Assembly: GCA_963715055.1 (NCBI GenBank) | Contig: CAVQRB010000004.1 | Location: 62,001 to 126,000 of the forward strand | Direction of reading: 5' to 3' | Source of the DNA: CAVQRB01 sp963715055 | GTDB taxonomy: Bacteria; Pseudomonadota; Alphaproteobacteria; Rhodobacterales; Rhodobacteraceae | Length of the DNA stretch: 64,000 bases | Shown here: piece after piece, positions 51,802 to 60,455 of the stretch | Numbering within the stretch: position 1 is the stretch's first letter | Layout of the letters: each line of letters starts with the position of its first letter | Program-made: the position numbers and the translations under genes | Notes under the pieces: model-generated | The model's input: the letters and a program-made list of their open reading frames with translations, nothing else | Told to the model about the DNA's origin: nothing | Database searches by the model: none

Positions 51802-53987
51802 TGTTCCTGTTCCGAAGCTTCCTTCGTGTCCTGTTCTTGCTTGCTGTACTGGCCGCGCCCGCAACTGCGCAGAGCCCGATCCTCAGCCAGTTTCTCGGCG
51901 AAGTATCCCCTTCCGAACTCATCGAAGGCGCCGACGTCTTCGGGCCGATCCGTGACGACGTGCCAGTCGTCCCCGTCCAGAGCGGTGGCGAAACCGTTGG
52001 CTGGGCCTTCATCACGTCGGATTTTGTCGGCACGACTGGCTATTCCGGCAAACCCATTCACGTAATGGTCGCCATCGGACAGGATGCCGTGCTTCGCGCG
52101 GTCCGCTTGGTCAAGCATTCCGAACCCATCGTTCTGATCGGCATTCCCGAGGCGAAGGTGCAGGCGCTGACCGCCTCTTACGCCGGTCTGGACATCGCGG
52201 CCGAAGCGGCGGCTGGCGGGGTTGCGCATGATCTCAATATCATTTCCGGCGCAACCGTAACGATCATGGTCATCGACGACTCGGTCGTGCGCTCTTCCAT
52301 CCGCGTGGCCCGTGCGCTGGGGCTGGGCGGGCTGGCACCCGATACCGCGCCCGAGGGGCCGAGATACGCAATCGACGCCGAGGCGACCGCCGCTGGCGGC
52401 TGGCAGACGCTGGTCGGTGACGGCACCATCCGGCGCCTCTCGCTGGATGTCGGTCAGGTGAACCGCGCCTTCGAACAGGTCGAAGACCCGCGCGCGGCGG
52501 CGCGTCCGATTGCCGGTGCGGAAGACGACACATTCATCGATCTCTACGCCACGCTTGTTTCGATCCCGGCGATCACCGACGCGCTTCTCGAACCCGCCGA
52601 GGGCCAGAATCTGCGCGACTGGCTGGAAGAAGGCGAACATGCGCTGCTGGTCGCCGGACGTGGGCAGTATTCGTTCAAAGGCTCGGGCTATGTACGGGGC
52701 GGCATCTTCGACCGCATCCAGCTGATCCAGGGCGATATCTCGGTGCGCTTCCGCGACCGCGACCACCGCCGCGTGGGCGCCATCGCCACCGACGGTGCGC
52801 CGAGCCTGTCCGAGATGGACTTGTTCCGCATCCCGGCCGACATCGGCTTCGATCCGACCCAGCCATTTCGCCTGCAACTCCTTGTCCAGCGCGATGTGGG
52901 CGCCATCGAGCGTGTCTATACCACCTTCGAGATGGGCTGGCAGCCGCCTGCGGCCTTCCTGGTGCCGATCGCGTCCGAACCCGCGCCCGCGGCGGCGATC
53001 GCGCCCGAGCCCGACGAGGCCGCCGCCAAGGCAGCGCTCTGGCAGCGCATCTGGCGTGACAAGACCGTGGAAATCACCGTGCTGGCCGTGATGCTGGCGG
53101 CTTTGACGGTGGCGTTCTTCTTCCAGGACTTCCTGACGCGCTCGGCGAGGGCGACGCTCTGGTTCCGCATGGGTTTCCTGACGGTCACGCTTGTTTTTCT
53201 GGGCTGGTATGCCAACGCGCAACTGTCGGTCGTGAACCTGATGGCGCTGGCCAATTCGCTTGCGACAGATTTCAGCTGGGAGGCGTTCCTGCTGGACCCG
53301 CTGACATTCATCCTGTGGTTCTCGGTCGCCGCCGCGCTGATCTTCTGGGGGCGTGGCGCCTATTGCGGCTGGCTCTGCCCATTCGGCGCGCTCCAGGAAC
53401 TGAGCAACCGCATCGCCCGGTTTTTCCGGGTGCCGCAATGGCATCTGCCCTGGGGGCTGCACGAACGGCTCTGGGCGGTGAAGTACGTGCTGTTCCTCGG
53501 CCTCTTCGGGGTCTCGCTCGCCTCGATCGAGCAGGCCGAGCATCTGGCCGAGGTGGAGCCGTTCAAGACCGCGATCATCCTGAAATTCGACCGCGCCTGG
53601 CCCTTTGTCCTCTATGCAGGGGTGCTGCTGTTCATCGGGCTTTTTGTCGAACGTTTTTACTGCCGCTACCTCTGCCCGCTGGGCGCTGCGCTCGCTATCC
53701 CGGCACGCATTCGAATGTTCGATTGGCTCAAACGCTACCGCGAATGCGGCAATCCCTGCCAGACCTGCGCCAACGACTGCATGGTGCAGGCGATACACCC
53801 GACCGGCGAGATCAACCCGAATGAGTGCCTGGACTGCCTGAACTGCCAGGTGCTCTACCGGTCGAAAACGAAATGCCCTGTTGTCCAGCGGCGCGATAAA
53901 CGCCGTGCCACGGCCTCGGCCAGTGCCGAGTCGCTCGACAGGGTTCTGACCAATCACCCAAACAGAAAGGAGACACAAAATGTCTGA
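51801..53987 (+). CDS. nosR: NosR, membrane flavo-iron-sulfur protein
   Basis: 728 residues. Signal/anchor MFLFRSFLRVLFLLAVLAAP is followed by a periplasmic FMN-binding domain whose flavinylation site is in NIISGATVTIMVID at about residue 150. After residue 420 come six helices, with membrane-cytoplasm motifs CGWLCPFGALQEL and CRYLCPLGAAL, and a C-terminal pair of [4Fe-4S] sites: CGNPCQTCANDCM and NECLDCLNCQVLY. NosR carries electrons to NosZ and is needed for its activity. The ATG is set by the TGATG overlap. Confidence 0.95.
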   Translation: MFLFRSFLRVLFLLAVLAAPATAQSPILSQFLGEVSPSELIEGADVFGPIRDDVPVVPVQSGGETVGWAFITSDFVGTTGYSGKPIHVMVAIGQDAVLRAVRLVKHSEPIVLIGIPEAKVQALTASYAGLDIAAEAAAGGVAHDLNIISGATVTIMVIDDSVVRSSIRVARALGLGGLAPDTAPEGPRYAIDAEATAAGGWQTLVGDGTIRRLSLDVGQVNRAFEQVEDPRAAARPIAGAEDDTFIDLYATLVSIPAITDALLEPAEGQNLRDWLEEGEHALLVAGRGQYSFKGSGYVRGGIFDRIQLIQGDISVRFRDRDHRRVGAIATDGAPSLSEMDLFRIPADIGFDPTQPFRLQLLVQRDVGAIERVYTTFEMGWQPPAAFLVPIASEPAPAAAIAPEPDEAAAKAALWQRIWRDKTVEITVLAVMLAALTVAFFFQDFLTRSARATLWFRMGFLTVTLVFLGWYANAQLSVVNLMALANSLATDFSWEAFLLDPLTFILWFSVAAALIFWGRGAYCGWLCPFGALQELSNRIARFFRVPQWHLPWGLHERLWAVKYVLFLGLFGVSLASIEQAEHLAEVEPFKTAIILKFDRAWPFVLYAGVLLFIGLFVERFYCRYLCPLGAALAIPARIRMFDWLKRYRECGNPCQTCANDCMVQAIHPTGEINPNECLDCLNCQVLYRSKTKCPVVQRRDKRRATASASAESLDRVLTNHPNRKETQNV

Positions 53988-55923
53988 AGTTAAGGGGAAA
54001 GGCGGCATCAGCCGGCGAGGCCTTCTGGGCGCTACTGCCGGAGGGGCCGCGCTCGGCACACTTGGTGTATCCGGTGGCGCCGTACTGACGGGCGCCGCAG
54101 GCGGCGCACTTCTTGGATCGACGAAACCGGCACGGGCCGCAACGGCCTCCGGGCACGTGGCGCCGGGAGAGTTGGACGAATATTACGGGTTCTGGTCCTC
54201 GGGCCAGACCGGCGAGATGCGTATCCTCGGGGTGCCGTCGATGCGCGAACTCATGCGCGTGCCGGTCTTCAACATCTGCTCGGCCACGGGCTGGGGGATC
54301 ACGAACGAGTCCAAGAAGGTCCTGACCGAGGGCCTGACGCAGAAGACCAAGGATTACCTCGCGGCGAACGGCCTGGAGTTCCCGCGCAACGGCGACCTGC
54401 ACCACGTCCACATGTCATTCACAGAGGGCAAGTATGATGGCCGTTTCCTGTTCATGAACGACAAGGCCAACACGCGCGTCGCGCGCGTGCGCTGCGACGT
54501 TATGAAATGCGACAAGATCATCGAGATCCCGAACGCCAAGGGCATCCACGGCTTGCGTCCGCAGAAATGGCCGCGCACCAACTACGTCTTCGCCAACGGC
54601 GAGGACGAGGCTCCGATGGTCAATGACGGCATGATCCTTGATGATCCGTCGAAATACGTGAACTTCTACACTGCGATCAACGCCGACGAGATGACCGTCG
54701 CCTGGCAGGTGATGGTAACCGGGAACCTCGACAACACCGATGCCGACTATGACGGCAAATACGCCTTCTCGACCTCCTACAACTCCGAGATGGGCATGAC
54801 CCTGGCCGACATGACGGCGGCGGACATGGACCACGTCGTGGTCTACAACATCGCAGAGATCGAGAAGGGCATCGCGGCGGGCGATTACCAGGAACTGAAC
54901 GGCGTCAAGGTGATCGACGGGCGCAAGGGGTCGGAAAAGAACTACGTCCGTTACATCCCGATCCCGAACAACCCGCATGGCTGCAACATGGCGCCGGACA
55001 AGGTGCACCTGTGCATCGGCGGCAAGCTGTCGCCCACGGTCAGCGTGATCGACGTGCGCAAGCTGGACGCGGTGTTCTACGACGGCGCCGAGCCGCGCTC
55101 GGCCGTGGTCGCCGAGCCGGAACTGGGTCTCGGGCCGCTCCACACCTGCTTTGACGGCCAGGGCAACGCTTTCACCACCCTGTTCCTCGACAGCCAGGTG
55201 GTGAAGTGGAACATCGAGAAGGCCGTTCAGGCTTATGCCGGCGAAAGCGTCGATCCGATCATCTCGAAGACCGACGTGCACTACCAGCCCGGCCACAACT
55301 CGACCGCCGAGGGTGAGACGCTCGACGCTGCGCCGAAATACTACATCTCGATGAACAAGTTCTCGAAGGACCGGTTCATCAACGTCGGCCCGTTGAAGCC
55401 CGAGAACGAGCAGCTTTTCGTCATCGACGGCGACAACCTGACACTGATCCACGACGGCCCGACCTTCGCAGAACCGCATGACTCGATCCTGGTGCATCGC
55501 TCCAAGGTCAATCCGCTGCATGCCTGGAACCGCGACGACCCGATGTGGGAAGACGCGCGCCAGCAGGCCGCGGCGGATGGCGTCGACCTCGACTGGGGCC
55601 ATGAAGAGATCATCCGTGACGGCAACAAGGTGCGGGTCTACATGTCCTCGGTCGCGCCGCAGTTCAGCCTGGAGAAGTTCACCGTCAAGCAGGGCGACGA
55701 GGTCACGGTCTATGTCACCAACATGGACGACATCGACGACCTGACCCACGGCTTCACCATGGGCAACCACGGTGTCGCGATGGAGGTCGGGCCGCAACAG
55801 ACCGCGTCCGTGACCTTCACGGCGGCGCAGCCCGGCGTCTACTGGTACTATTGCCAGTGGTTCTGCCACGCGCTCCACATGGAGATGCGCGGCCGGATGT
55901 TCGTCGAACCGCAGGGCGCCTGA
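53980..55923 (+). CDS. nosZ: Nitrous oxide reductase NosZ (clade I, Tat-exported)
   Basis: 647 residues. Twin-arginine signal GGISRRGLLGATAGGAALGT is typical of clade I NosZ. The beta-propeller provides the His ligands of CuZ (for example DLHHVHMSF, NNPHGCNMAPDKVHLCI). The C-terminal cupredoxin domain holds CuA in YCQWFCHALHMEM. The enzyme reduces N2O to N2 in the periplasm. Its start overlaps the nosR end by eight bases, with AAAGGAG upstream. Full length and all ligands look intact. Confidence 0.97.
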   Translation: MSEVKGKGGISRRGLLGATAGGAALGTLGVSGGAVLTGAAGGALLGSTKPARAATASGHVAPGELDEYYGFWSSGQTGEMRILGVPSMRELMRVPVFNICSATGWGITNESKKVLTEGLTQKTKDYLAANGLEFPRNGDLHHVHMSFTEGKYDGRFLFMNDKANTRVARVRCDVMKCDKIIEIPNAKGIHGLRPQKWPRTNYVFANGEDEAPMVNDGMILDDPSKYVNFYTAINADEMTVAWQVMVTGNLDNTDADYDGKYAFSTSYNSEMGMTLADMTAADMDHVVVYNIAEIEKGIAAGDYQELNGVKVIDGRKGSEKNYVRYIPIPNNPHGCNMAPDKVHLCIGGKLSPTVSVIDVRKLDAVFYDGAEPRSAVVAEPELGLGPLHTCFDGQGNAFTTLFLDSQVVKWNIEKAVQAYAGESVDPIISKTDVHYQPGHNSTAEGETLDAAPKYYISMNKFSKDRFINVGPLKPENEQLFVIDGDNLTLIHDGPTFAEPHDSILVHRSKVNPLHAWNRDDPMWEDARQQAAADGVDLDWGHEEIIRDGNKVRVYMSSVAPQFSLEKFTVKQGDEVTVYVTNMDDIDDLTHGFTMGNHGVAMEVGPQQTASVTFTAAQPGVYWYYCQWFCHALHMEMRGRMFVEPQGA

Positions 55924-55925
55924 GC

Positions 55926-57263
55926 ATGAAGCGCATCCGGTTTCTCCTTGTCGCCGTTCTGGCCGCCTTGGCGGTCCAGGCAGCGGCGGAAACGCGGACG
56001 GTTGCGCCCGCGCCGGATGCGCTTGCTTCCGCTGTCGCCGGGGCCAGCCCTGGCGACGTGCTGATCCTGGTGCCGGGCCTGCACGAGGGCCCGGTGTCCA
56101 TCGACGTTCCGCTGACCCTCGACGGCCGGCCCGGTGCCATACTGCAAGGCGACGGAACAGGTAGCGTCCTGACCGTGACCGGCGACGGCGCGGTGATCCG
56201 CGGACTGACGATACGCGGCTCGGGCGATGATGGTGCAGAGATCGATTCCGGCATCAAGCTGGCGCGCACGGCCACTAACGCGCTGGTCGAGAGCAACCGT
56301 CTGACCGGCAACCTGCACGGCATCACCGTGCACGGCGCGCGCGACAGCATCGTGCGTGGCAACGTGATCGAGGGCCGCCAGGACCGCCGGGTCAACGACC
56401 GGGGCAACGGTATCTACGTCTGGAACGCACCCGGCACGCTGGTCGAGGGCAACGAGGTGACCTGGGGCCGCGATGGCATCTTCGCCAACGCCTCGAAGGA
56501 CAACATCTTTCGCGACAACACCTTCCGCGACCTGCGCTTTGCCGTCCACTATATGTACACCAACAATTCGCAGGTCATCGGCAACGTCTCCGTGGGTAAC
56601 ACTCTGGGTTTCGCGCTGATGTTCTCGAATCGGATCGAGGTGCGGGACAACCTGTCGCTGGGCGACCGCACCCACGGCATCATGCTGAACTACGCCAACA
56701 ACGCGAGCGTCACGGGCAACCTTGTGCGCGGCGGTACCCATGAGAAATGCACCTTTATCTACAACGCCCACAAAAACCGTATCGAAGGCAACCGCTTCGA
56801 AGGGTGCGAGATCGGCATCCATTTCACCGCCGGATCCGAGCGCAATGCAATCACCGGAAATGCTTTTGTCGGCAACCGGCACCAAGTAAAATACGTCGGC
56901 ACCCGGCACATGGAATGGAGTGCGGAAGGCCGCGGCAATTTCTGGTCGGACCACCCGGCCTTCGACCTCGACGGCGACGGGATCGCCGACGGCGCCTTTC
57001 GGCCGAACGACCTGATGGACCACATCCTGTGGTCGCAGCCTTCGGCCAAGCTGCTGCTGGGCTCGCCCGCCGTGCAACTGGTGCGCTGGAGTCAGGCGGC
57101 CTTTCCGGCGACCCTGCCGGGCGGTGTGCTGGACAGCGCGCCGCTGATGACGGCACCCGAGATCACGGTGCCGGCAAACATCGCGGCGATGGAGGCCGAT
57201 GCGCTGGCCCGCGCCGCAGACAGTGAGGAGATGAGCGATGCTGACTTGCTCTCGGGTCACTAG
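55926..57263 (+). CDS. nosD: NosD, periplasmic copper-site maturation protein
   Basis: 445 residues. Signal peptide MKRIRFLLVAVLAALAVQAA. The body is a right-handed beta-helix of CASH/parallel repeats with Asn ladders, such as GNLHGITVHGARDSIVRGNV and MLNYANNASVTGNLVRGG. NosD works with NosF and NosY to assemble the CuZ cluster. The ATG lies 3 bp after the nosZ stop. Its 3' end overlaps nosF by 26 bp. Confidence 0.95.
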   Translation: MKRIRFLLVAVLAALAVQAAAETRTVAPAPDALASAVAGASPGDVLILVPGLHEGPVSIDVPLTLDGRPGAILQGDGTGSVLTVTGDGAVIRGLTIRGSGDDGAEIDSGIKLARTATNALVESNRLTGNLHGITVHGARDSIVRGNVIEGRQDRRVNDRGNGIYVWNAPGTLVEGNEVTWGRDGIFANASKDNIFRDNTFRDLRFAVHYMYTNNSQVIGNVSVGNTLGFALMFSNRIEVRDNLSLGDRTHGIMLNYANNASVTGNLVRGGTHEKCTFIYNAHKNRIEGNRFEGCEIGIHFTAGSERNAITGNAFVGNRHQVKYVGTRHMEWSAEGRGNFWSDHPAFDLDGDGIADGAFRPNDLMDHILWSQPSAKLLLGSPAVQLVRWSQAAFPATLPGGVLDSAPLMTAPEITVPANIAAMEADALARAADSEEMSDADLLSGH

Positions 57264-58125
57264 GACCTTCGGTAGCGTCGAGGCGCTGAAGGAAGTCAGC
57301 CTTTCGGTGGCGCAAGGCGAGCGCGTCGCGCTGCTGGGTCACAACGGGGCGGGCAAGTCGACTTTGATGAAGATCGTGCTGGGCCTGATCGTCGCGACCT
57401 CGGGCGAGGTGCGCGTGGCGGACGTAGCACCCGGCAGCCGCGCCGCGCGCGAGGCAGCCGCCTATTTGCCCGAGAACGCGGCCTTTCACCCGGCGCTCAC
57501 CGGGCGCGAGCAGATCGCGCTCTATCTGCGCCTGCGCGGCGAAGCGGCGTCGAAGGCTGGTGCGCTGCTCGAGCGGGTCGGGTTGGACCAGGCCGCCGAC
57601 CGCAGGATCGGCACCTATTCCAAGGGAATGCGGCAGCGCGTCGGGCTGGCCCAGGCGTTGATCGGCCGGCCGCGCCTGATGGTACTGGACGAACCGACAA
57701 GCGGCCTCGACCCTGTCTCGCGGCGCGAGTTCTACGGTATCCTCGACGACCTGGCGCGAGACGGTGCGGCGATCCTGCTGTCCTCGCACGCCCTGACCGA
57801 AGTCGAGGCGCGCACTGATCGCATCGCCATCCTGTCGAAGGGGCGGCTGGTGGCCAACGACACGCTGGCGAACCTGCGCCGCGAGGCCGGGTTGCCGATC
57901 CACATCCAGGTCGCAGCGCGGCCCGACACGGTCGGCGATGTGGCCGAACGGCTGGCCGGGACCCGCGTGAACGGCGTCCGGGTAGACCTTACCTGCGCCC
58001 ATGGCGACAAGCTGTCCCGCCTCGGCCAGATCGCCGGGCTCGGCAGCATGATCGAGGACGTCGAGGTGATCCCTCCGAGCCTCGAGGACCTCTATACCCA
58101 TTTCAGCCGGAGGGCAGGACGATGA
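57238..58125 (+). CDS. nosF: NosF, ABC ATPase for NosZ maturation
   Basis: 295 residues. Walker A LLGHNGAGKSTLMKIVLGLI is near residues 35-54, signature YSKGMRQRVGLAQALIG, Walker B LMVLDEPTSGLDP and switch LSSHALTEVEA. With NosY it forms the exporter that serves NosD in CuZ assembly. It overlaps nosD by 26 bp and nosY by 4 bp (ATGA), so the block is tightly coupled. Confidence 0.95.
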   Translation: MLTCSRVTRTFGSVEALKEVSLSVAQGERVALLGHNGAGKSTLMKIVLGLIVATSGEVRVADVAPGSRAAREAAAYLPENAAFHPALTGREQIALYLRLRGEAASKAGALLERVGLDQAADRRIGTYSKGMRQRVGLAQALIGRPRLMVLDEPTSGLDPVSRREFYGILDDLARDGAAILLSSHALTEVEARTDRIAILSKGRLVANDTLANLRREAGLPIHIQVAARPDTVGDVAERLAGTRVNGVRVDLTCAHGDKLSRLGQIAGLGSMIEDVEVIPPSLEDLYTHFSRRAGR

Positions 58126-58943
58126 CGCGCGTAATGGCAGAGGCCGTTTCCGAAATCCGCATCGCCATGCGTAACCGCTGGGTGACCATCGCGGTGGCGA
58201 TGATGGCTCTCTTCGCCCTTGTCCTGTCGGCAGCGGGCAGCGCGCCCACGGGCCAGATCGGCGCCGACAAGCTGTCGGTGACGGTGGCGAGCCTGACGTC
58301 GCTGGCCGTCTACCTCGTGCCGCTGCTGGCGCTGCTGATGTCCTTCGACGCGGTCGCGGGCGAGATCGAACGCGGGACACTGCCGCTGCTCCTGACCTAC
58401 CCGGTGAGCCGGAGCGAGATCCTCGCGGGCAAGTTCCTCGCGCATCTGGGGGTTCTGGCCATCGCGCTGCTGGTCGGCTACGGCGTTGCCGCCGTGGCCG
58501 CCTTCGCGTTCGATCCTAAAGCGGCGGCCGGGATCCCCGCCCTGATACGGCTGTTGTTGACCTCGCTGCTGCTCGGCGCGGCTTTCCTCGGCGCGGGTTA
58601 CGCCGTTTCGTCGGTGACGGGCCGCCCAGGCGCGGCAGCCGGTGCGGCCATCGGGCTGTGGCTGGTCTTCGTGGTGCTTTACGATCTCGGCCTGCTGGCC
58701 GCCGTGGTCGCCGATAGCGGTGGCGCCTTCACCACTCGGGTCTTTCCGTGGCTGCTGCTGGCCAACCCGGCCGACGCGTTCCGCCTCTACAACCTGGCGG
58801 CATCCGAAGCGGCTGGGGTCGCGGCCGGAGTCGCGGGTGCCGCACAAACGATCCCGCCGTCCTGGGCGCTCTCGTCATTGCTTGTCTGGGCGGCGGGTGG
58901 TTTCGCCCTGGCCGTCGTCGCCTTCCGAAGGGTCAAACCATGA
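58122..58943 (+). CDS. nosY: NosY, ABC permease for NosZ maturation
   Basis: 273 residues with six helices of the ABC-2 type. Typical segments are RNRWVTIAVAMMALFALVLS near the N-terminus and VPLLALLMSFDAVAGEIERG with TLPLLLTYPVSRSEILAGKF. It partners NosF in the inner membrane. ATGA overlaps link it to nosF and nosL. Confidence 0.95.
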   Translation: MTRVMAEAVSEIRIAMRNRWVTIAVAMMALFALVLSAAGSAPTGQIGADKLSVTVASLTSLAVYLVPLLALLMSFDAVAGEIERGTLPLLLTYPVSRSEILAGKFLAHLGVLAIALLVGYGVAAVAAFAFDPKAAAGIPALIRLLLTSLLLGAAFLGAGYAVSSVTGRPGAAAGAAIGLWLVFVVLYDLGLLAAVVADSGGAFTTRVFPWLLLANPADAFRLYNLAASEAAGVAAGVAGAAQTIPPSWALSSLLVWAAGGFALAVVAFRRVKP

Positions 58944-59488
58944 AAAGGGTTCTTGTTCTCGTACTTGCCGCGCATGCTCTGACAGCCTGCAAGGAAGAGC
59001 TGGCAGAGCGACCCATGCCGGTCGTCATGACCGCCGAAGCCGTCGGCCACTACTGCCAGATGGACCTGCTGGAACATCCCGGCCCAAAGGCACAGGTCCA
59101 CCTCGGTGGGCTGCCCGATCCGCTGTTCTTCAGCCAGGTCCGGGACGCGATCGCCTATCAGAGGATGCCGGAACAGAGCCACGCGATTGCCGCGATCTAT
59201 GTCAGTGACATGAGCCGTGCGGCGAGCTGGGAAGAGCCCGGTCCGGATAATTGGATCGCCGCAGAAGAGGCAATCTTCGTGGTCGGTACCGCCGTCAAGG
59301 GGGGAATGGGCGCGCCGGAGCTCATTCCCTTTGCCGACAGCGCGGCGGCTGCGGCATTCATCGCAGTCAACGGGGGTGAGATCCTTTCCCTGTCCGACAT
59401 TCCCGACGACATGGTTCTCGCTCCTGTCGAGTTCGCGCTCGACGACGAGGGCAATTTCATCCCGCCCGAAGGGGCGGCCATCGACTAG
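58940..59488 (+). CDS. nosL: NosL, copper-binding lipoprotein
   Basis: 182 residues. The lipobox is AHALTAC, with lipidation at Cys19 or so after MKRVLVLVLA. The NosL domain has AEAVGHYCQMDLLEHPGPKA, whose Cys and Met bind Cu(I) in studied NosL proteins, and VGTAVKGGMGAPELIPFADS. It delivers copper to NosZ. Its start overlaps the nosY stop. Confidence 0.94.
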   Translation: MKRVLVLVLAAHALTACKEELAERPMPVVMTAEAVGHYCQMDLLEHPGPKAQVHLGGLPDPLFFSQVRDAIAYQRMPEQSHAIAAIYVSDMSRAASWEEPGPDNWIAAEEAIFVVGTAVKGGMGAPELIPFADSAAAAAFIAVNGGEILSLSDIPDDMVLAPVEFALDDEGNFIPPEGAAID

Positions 59489-59497
59489 GAGTTGATG

Positions 59498-60394
59498 ATG
59501 CCAAGTTTTTCCCGCCGCCGCTTCATTGCGATCTCTGCCGCCGCCGTGCTGGCTGGCCCCGCTTCGGCTGCGCCGATGCGGCACTGGGTCGGCACCGCGT
59601 TGGGAGCGCGGGCGTCGATCACACTCGCCCATCGGGATGCAGCGGAGATCGTCACCGCCGTGCTGCACGAAATAGACCGCCTAGAGGATGTCTTCAGCCT
59701 CTATCGGCCGGGCTCGGCCCTGTCACGTTTGAATCGCGACGGTGCGCTGGATGCGCCGCCGTTCGAGCTTCTCGAATGCCTCGGCATAGCCGGCGCCGTG
59801 CATGACGCGACCGGCGGTGCTTTCGATCCGACCGTCCAGCCGCTTTGGGCGGCTTATGCCGAAGGATATGCCGCGGGCGGCATGCCGACGAACCCCATGT
59901 TGGACGCGGCACGATCCCGCGTCAGCTGGTCGCTCCTGAGGGTCGCTCCGTCGCGCGTCGCCTTCGCCCTGCCTGGCATGGCGCTCACGCTGAATGGTAT
60001 TGCACAAGGCTATATCGCGGATCGCGTGGCGAGGATGCTGGAGGCGCAGGGCCTCGACCAGATCCTGATCGACACGGGAGAGTTGCGCGCCTTGGGCACC
60101 ACGCCAGCTGGTGCACCATGGTCGGTGATGCTGCCTGACGGTGGCAGGCTTGACTTCCGGGACCGCGCGCTGGCGACATCGGCGCCGCTCGGGACGTCGT
60201 TCGATCAGGCAGGAACGATTGGCCACATCCTCGATCCCAGGACGGGACTGCCTGCCCGGGCATCGATGCAGACTGTATCGGTCACCGCGCCGACTGCGGC
60301 CCTTGCAGACGCGCTTTCGACCGGGCTCTGTCTGCTCGACGGAAAAGAGGCGGAAGAGGCGATCGGGCGGCTGCGCGATTGCCGGCGCGTCTGA
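59498..60394 (+). CDS. nosX: NosX, ApbE-type flavin transferase
   Basis: 298 residues from the second of two tandem ATGs; AGGAG at 59487-59491 favours 59498 over 59495. The Tat-like signal is FSRRRFIAISAAAVLAG. ApbE features are DRLEDVFSLYRPGSALSRLN, the flavin site TLNGIAQGYIADRVA, and the metal-binding GTIGHILDPRTGLPA with TVSVTAPTAALADALST. It attaches FMN to the threonine of NosR. It ends the nos operon. Confidence 0.94.
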   Translation: MPSFSRRRFIAISAAAVLAGPASAAPMRHWVGTALGARASITLAHRDAAEIVTAVLHEIDRLEDVFSLYRPGSALSRLNRDGALDAPPFELLECLGIAGAVHDATGGAFDPTVQPLWAAYAEGYAAGGMPTNPMLDAARSRVSWSLLRVAPSRVAFALPGMALTLNGIAQGYIADRVARMLEAQGLDQILIDTGELRALGTTPAGAPWSVMLPDGGRLDFRDRALATSAPLGTSFDQAGTIGHILDPRTGLPARASMQTVSVTAPTAALADALSTGLCLLDGKEAEEAIGRLRDCRRV

Positions 60395-60419
60395 CGCTGC
60401 GCGAGGCGAGGAGGACTGT

Positions 60420-60437
60420 GTCTGGACGCGGCCAGAC
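60420..60437. terminator. Possible hairpin between convergent nosX and RND genes
   Basis: GTCTGG-ACGCGG-CCAGAC pairs in a 6-bp stem in the 61-bp gap between the convergent operons. No T-run follows, so it is at best a weak bidirectional terminator. Confidence 0.3.
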
Positions 60438-60455
60438 GGCCTGCAACCGGCGATC

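Noticed and set aside
51519..54059. 846-codon minus-strand frame across nosR
   Set aside because: It is antisense to nosR with its complete motif set; long shadow frames are common in GC-rich DNA.
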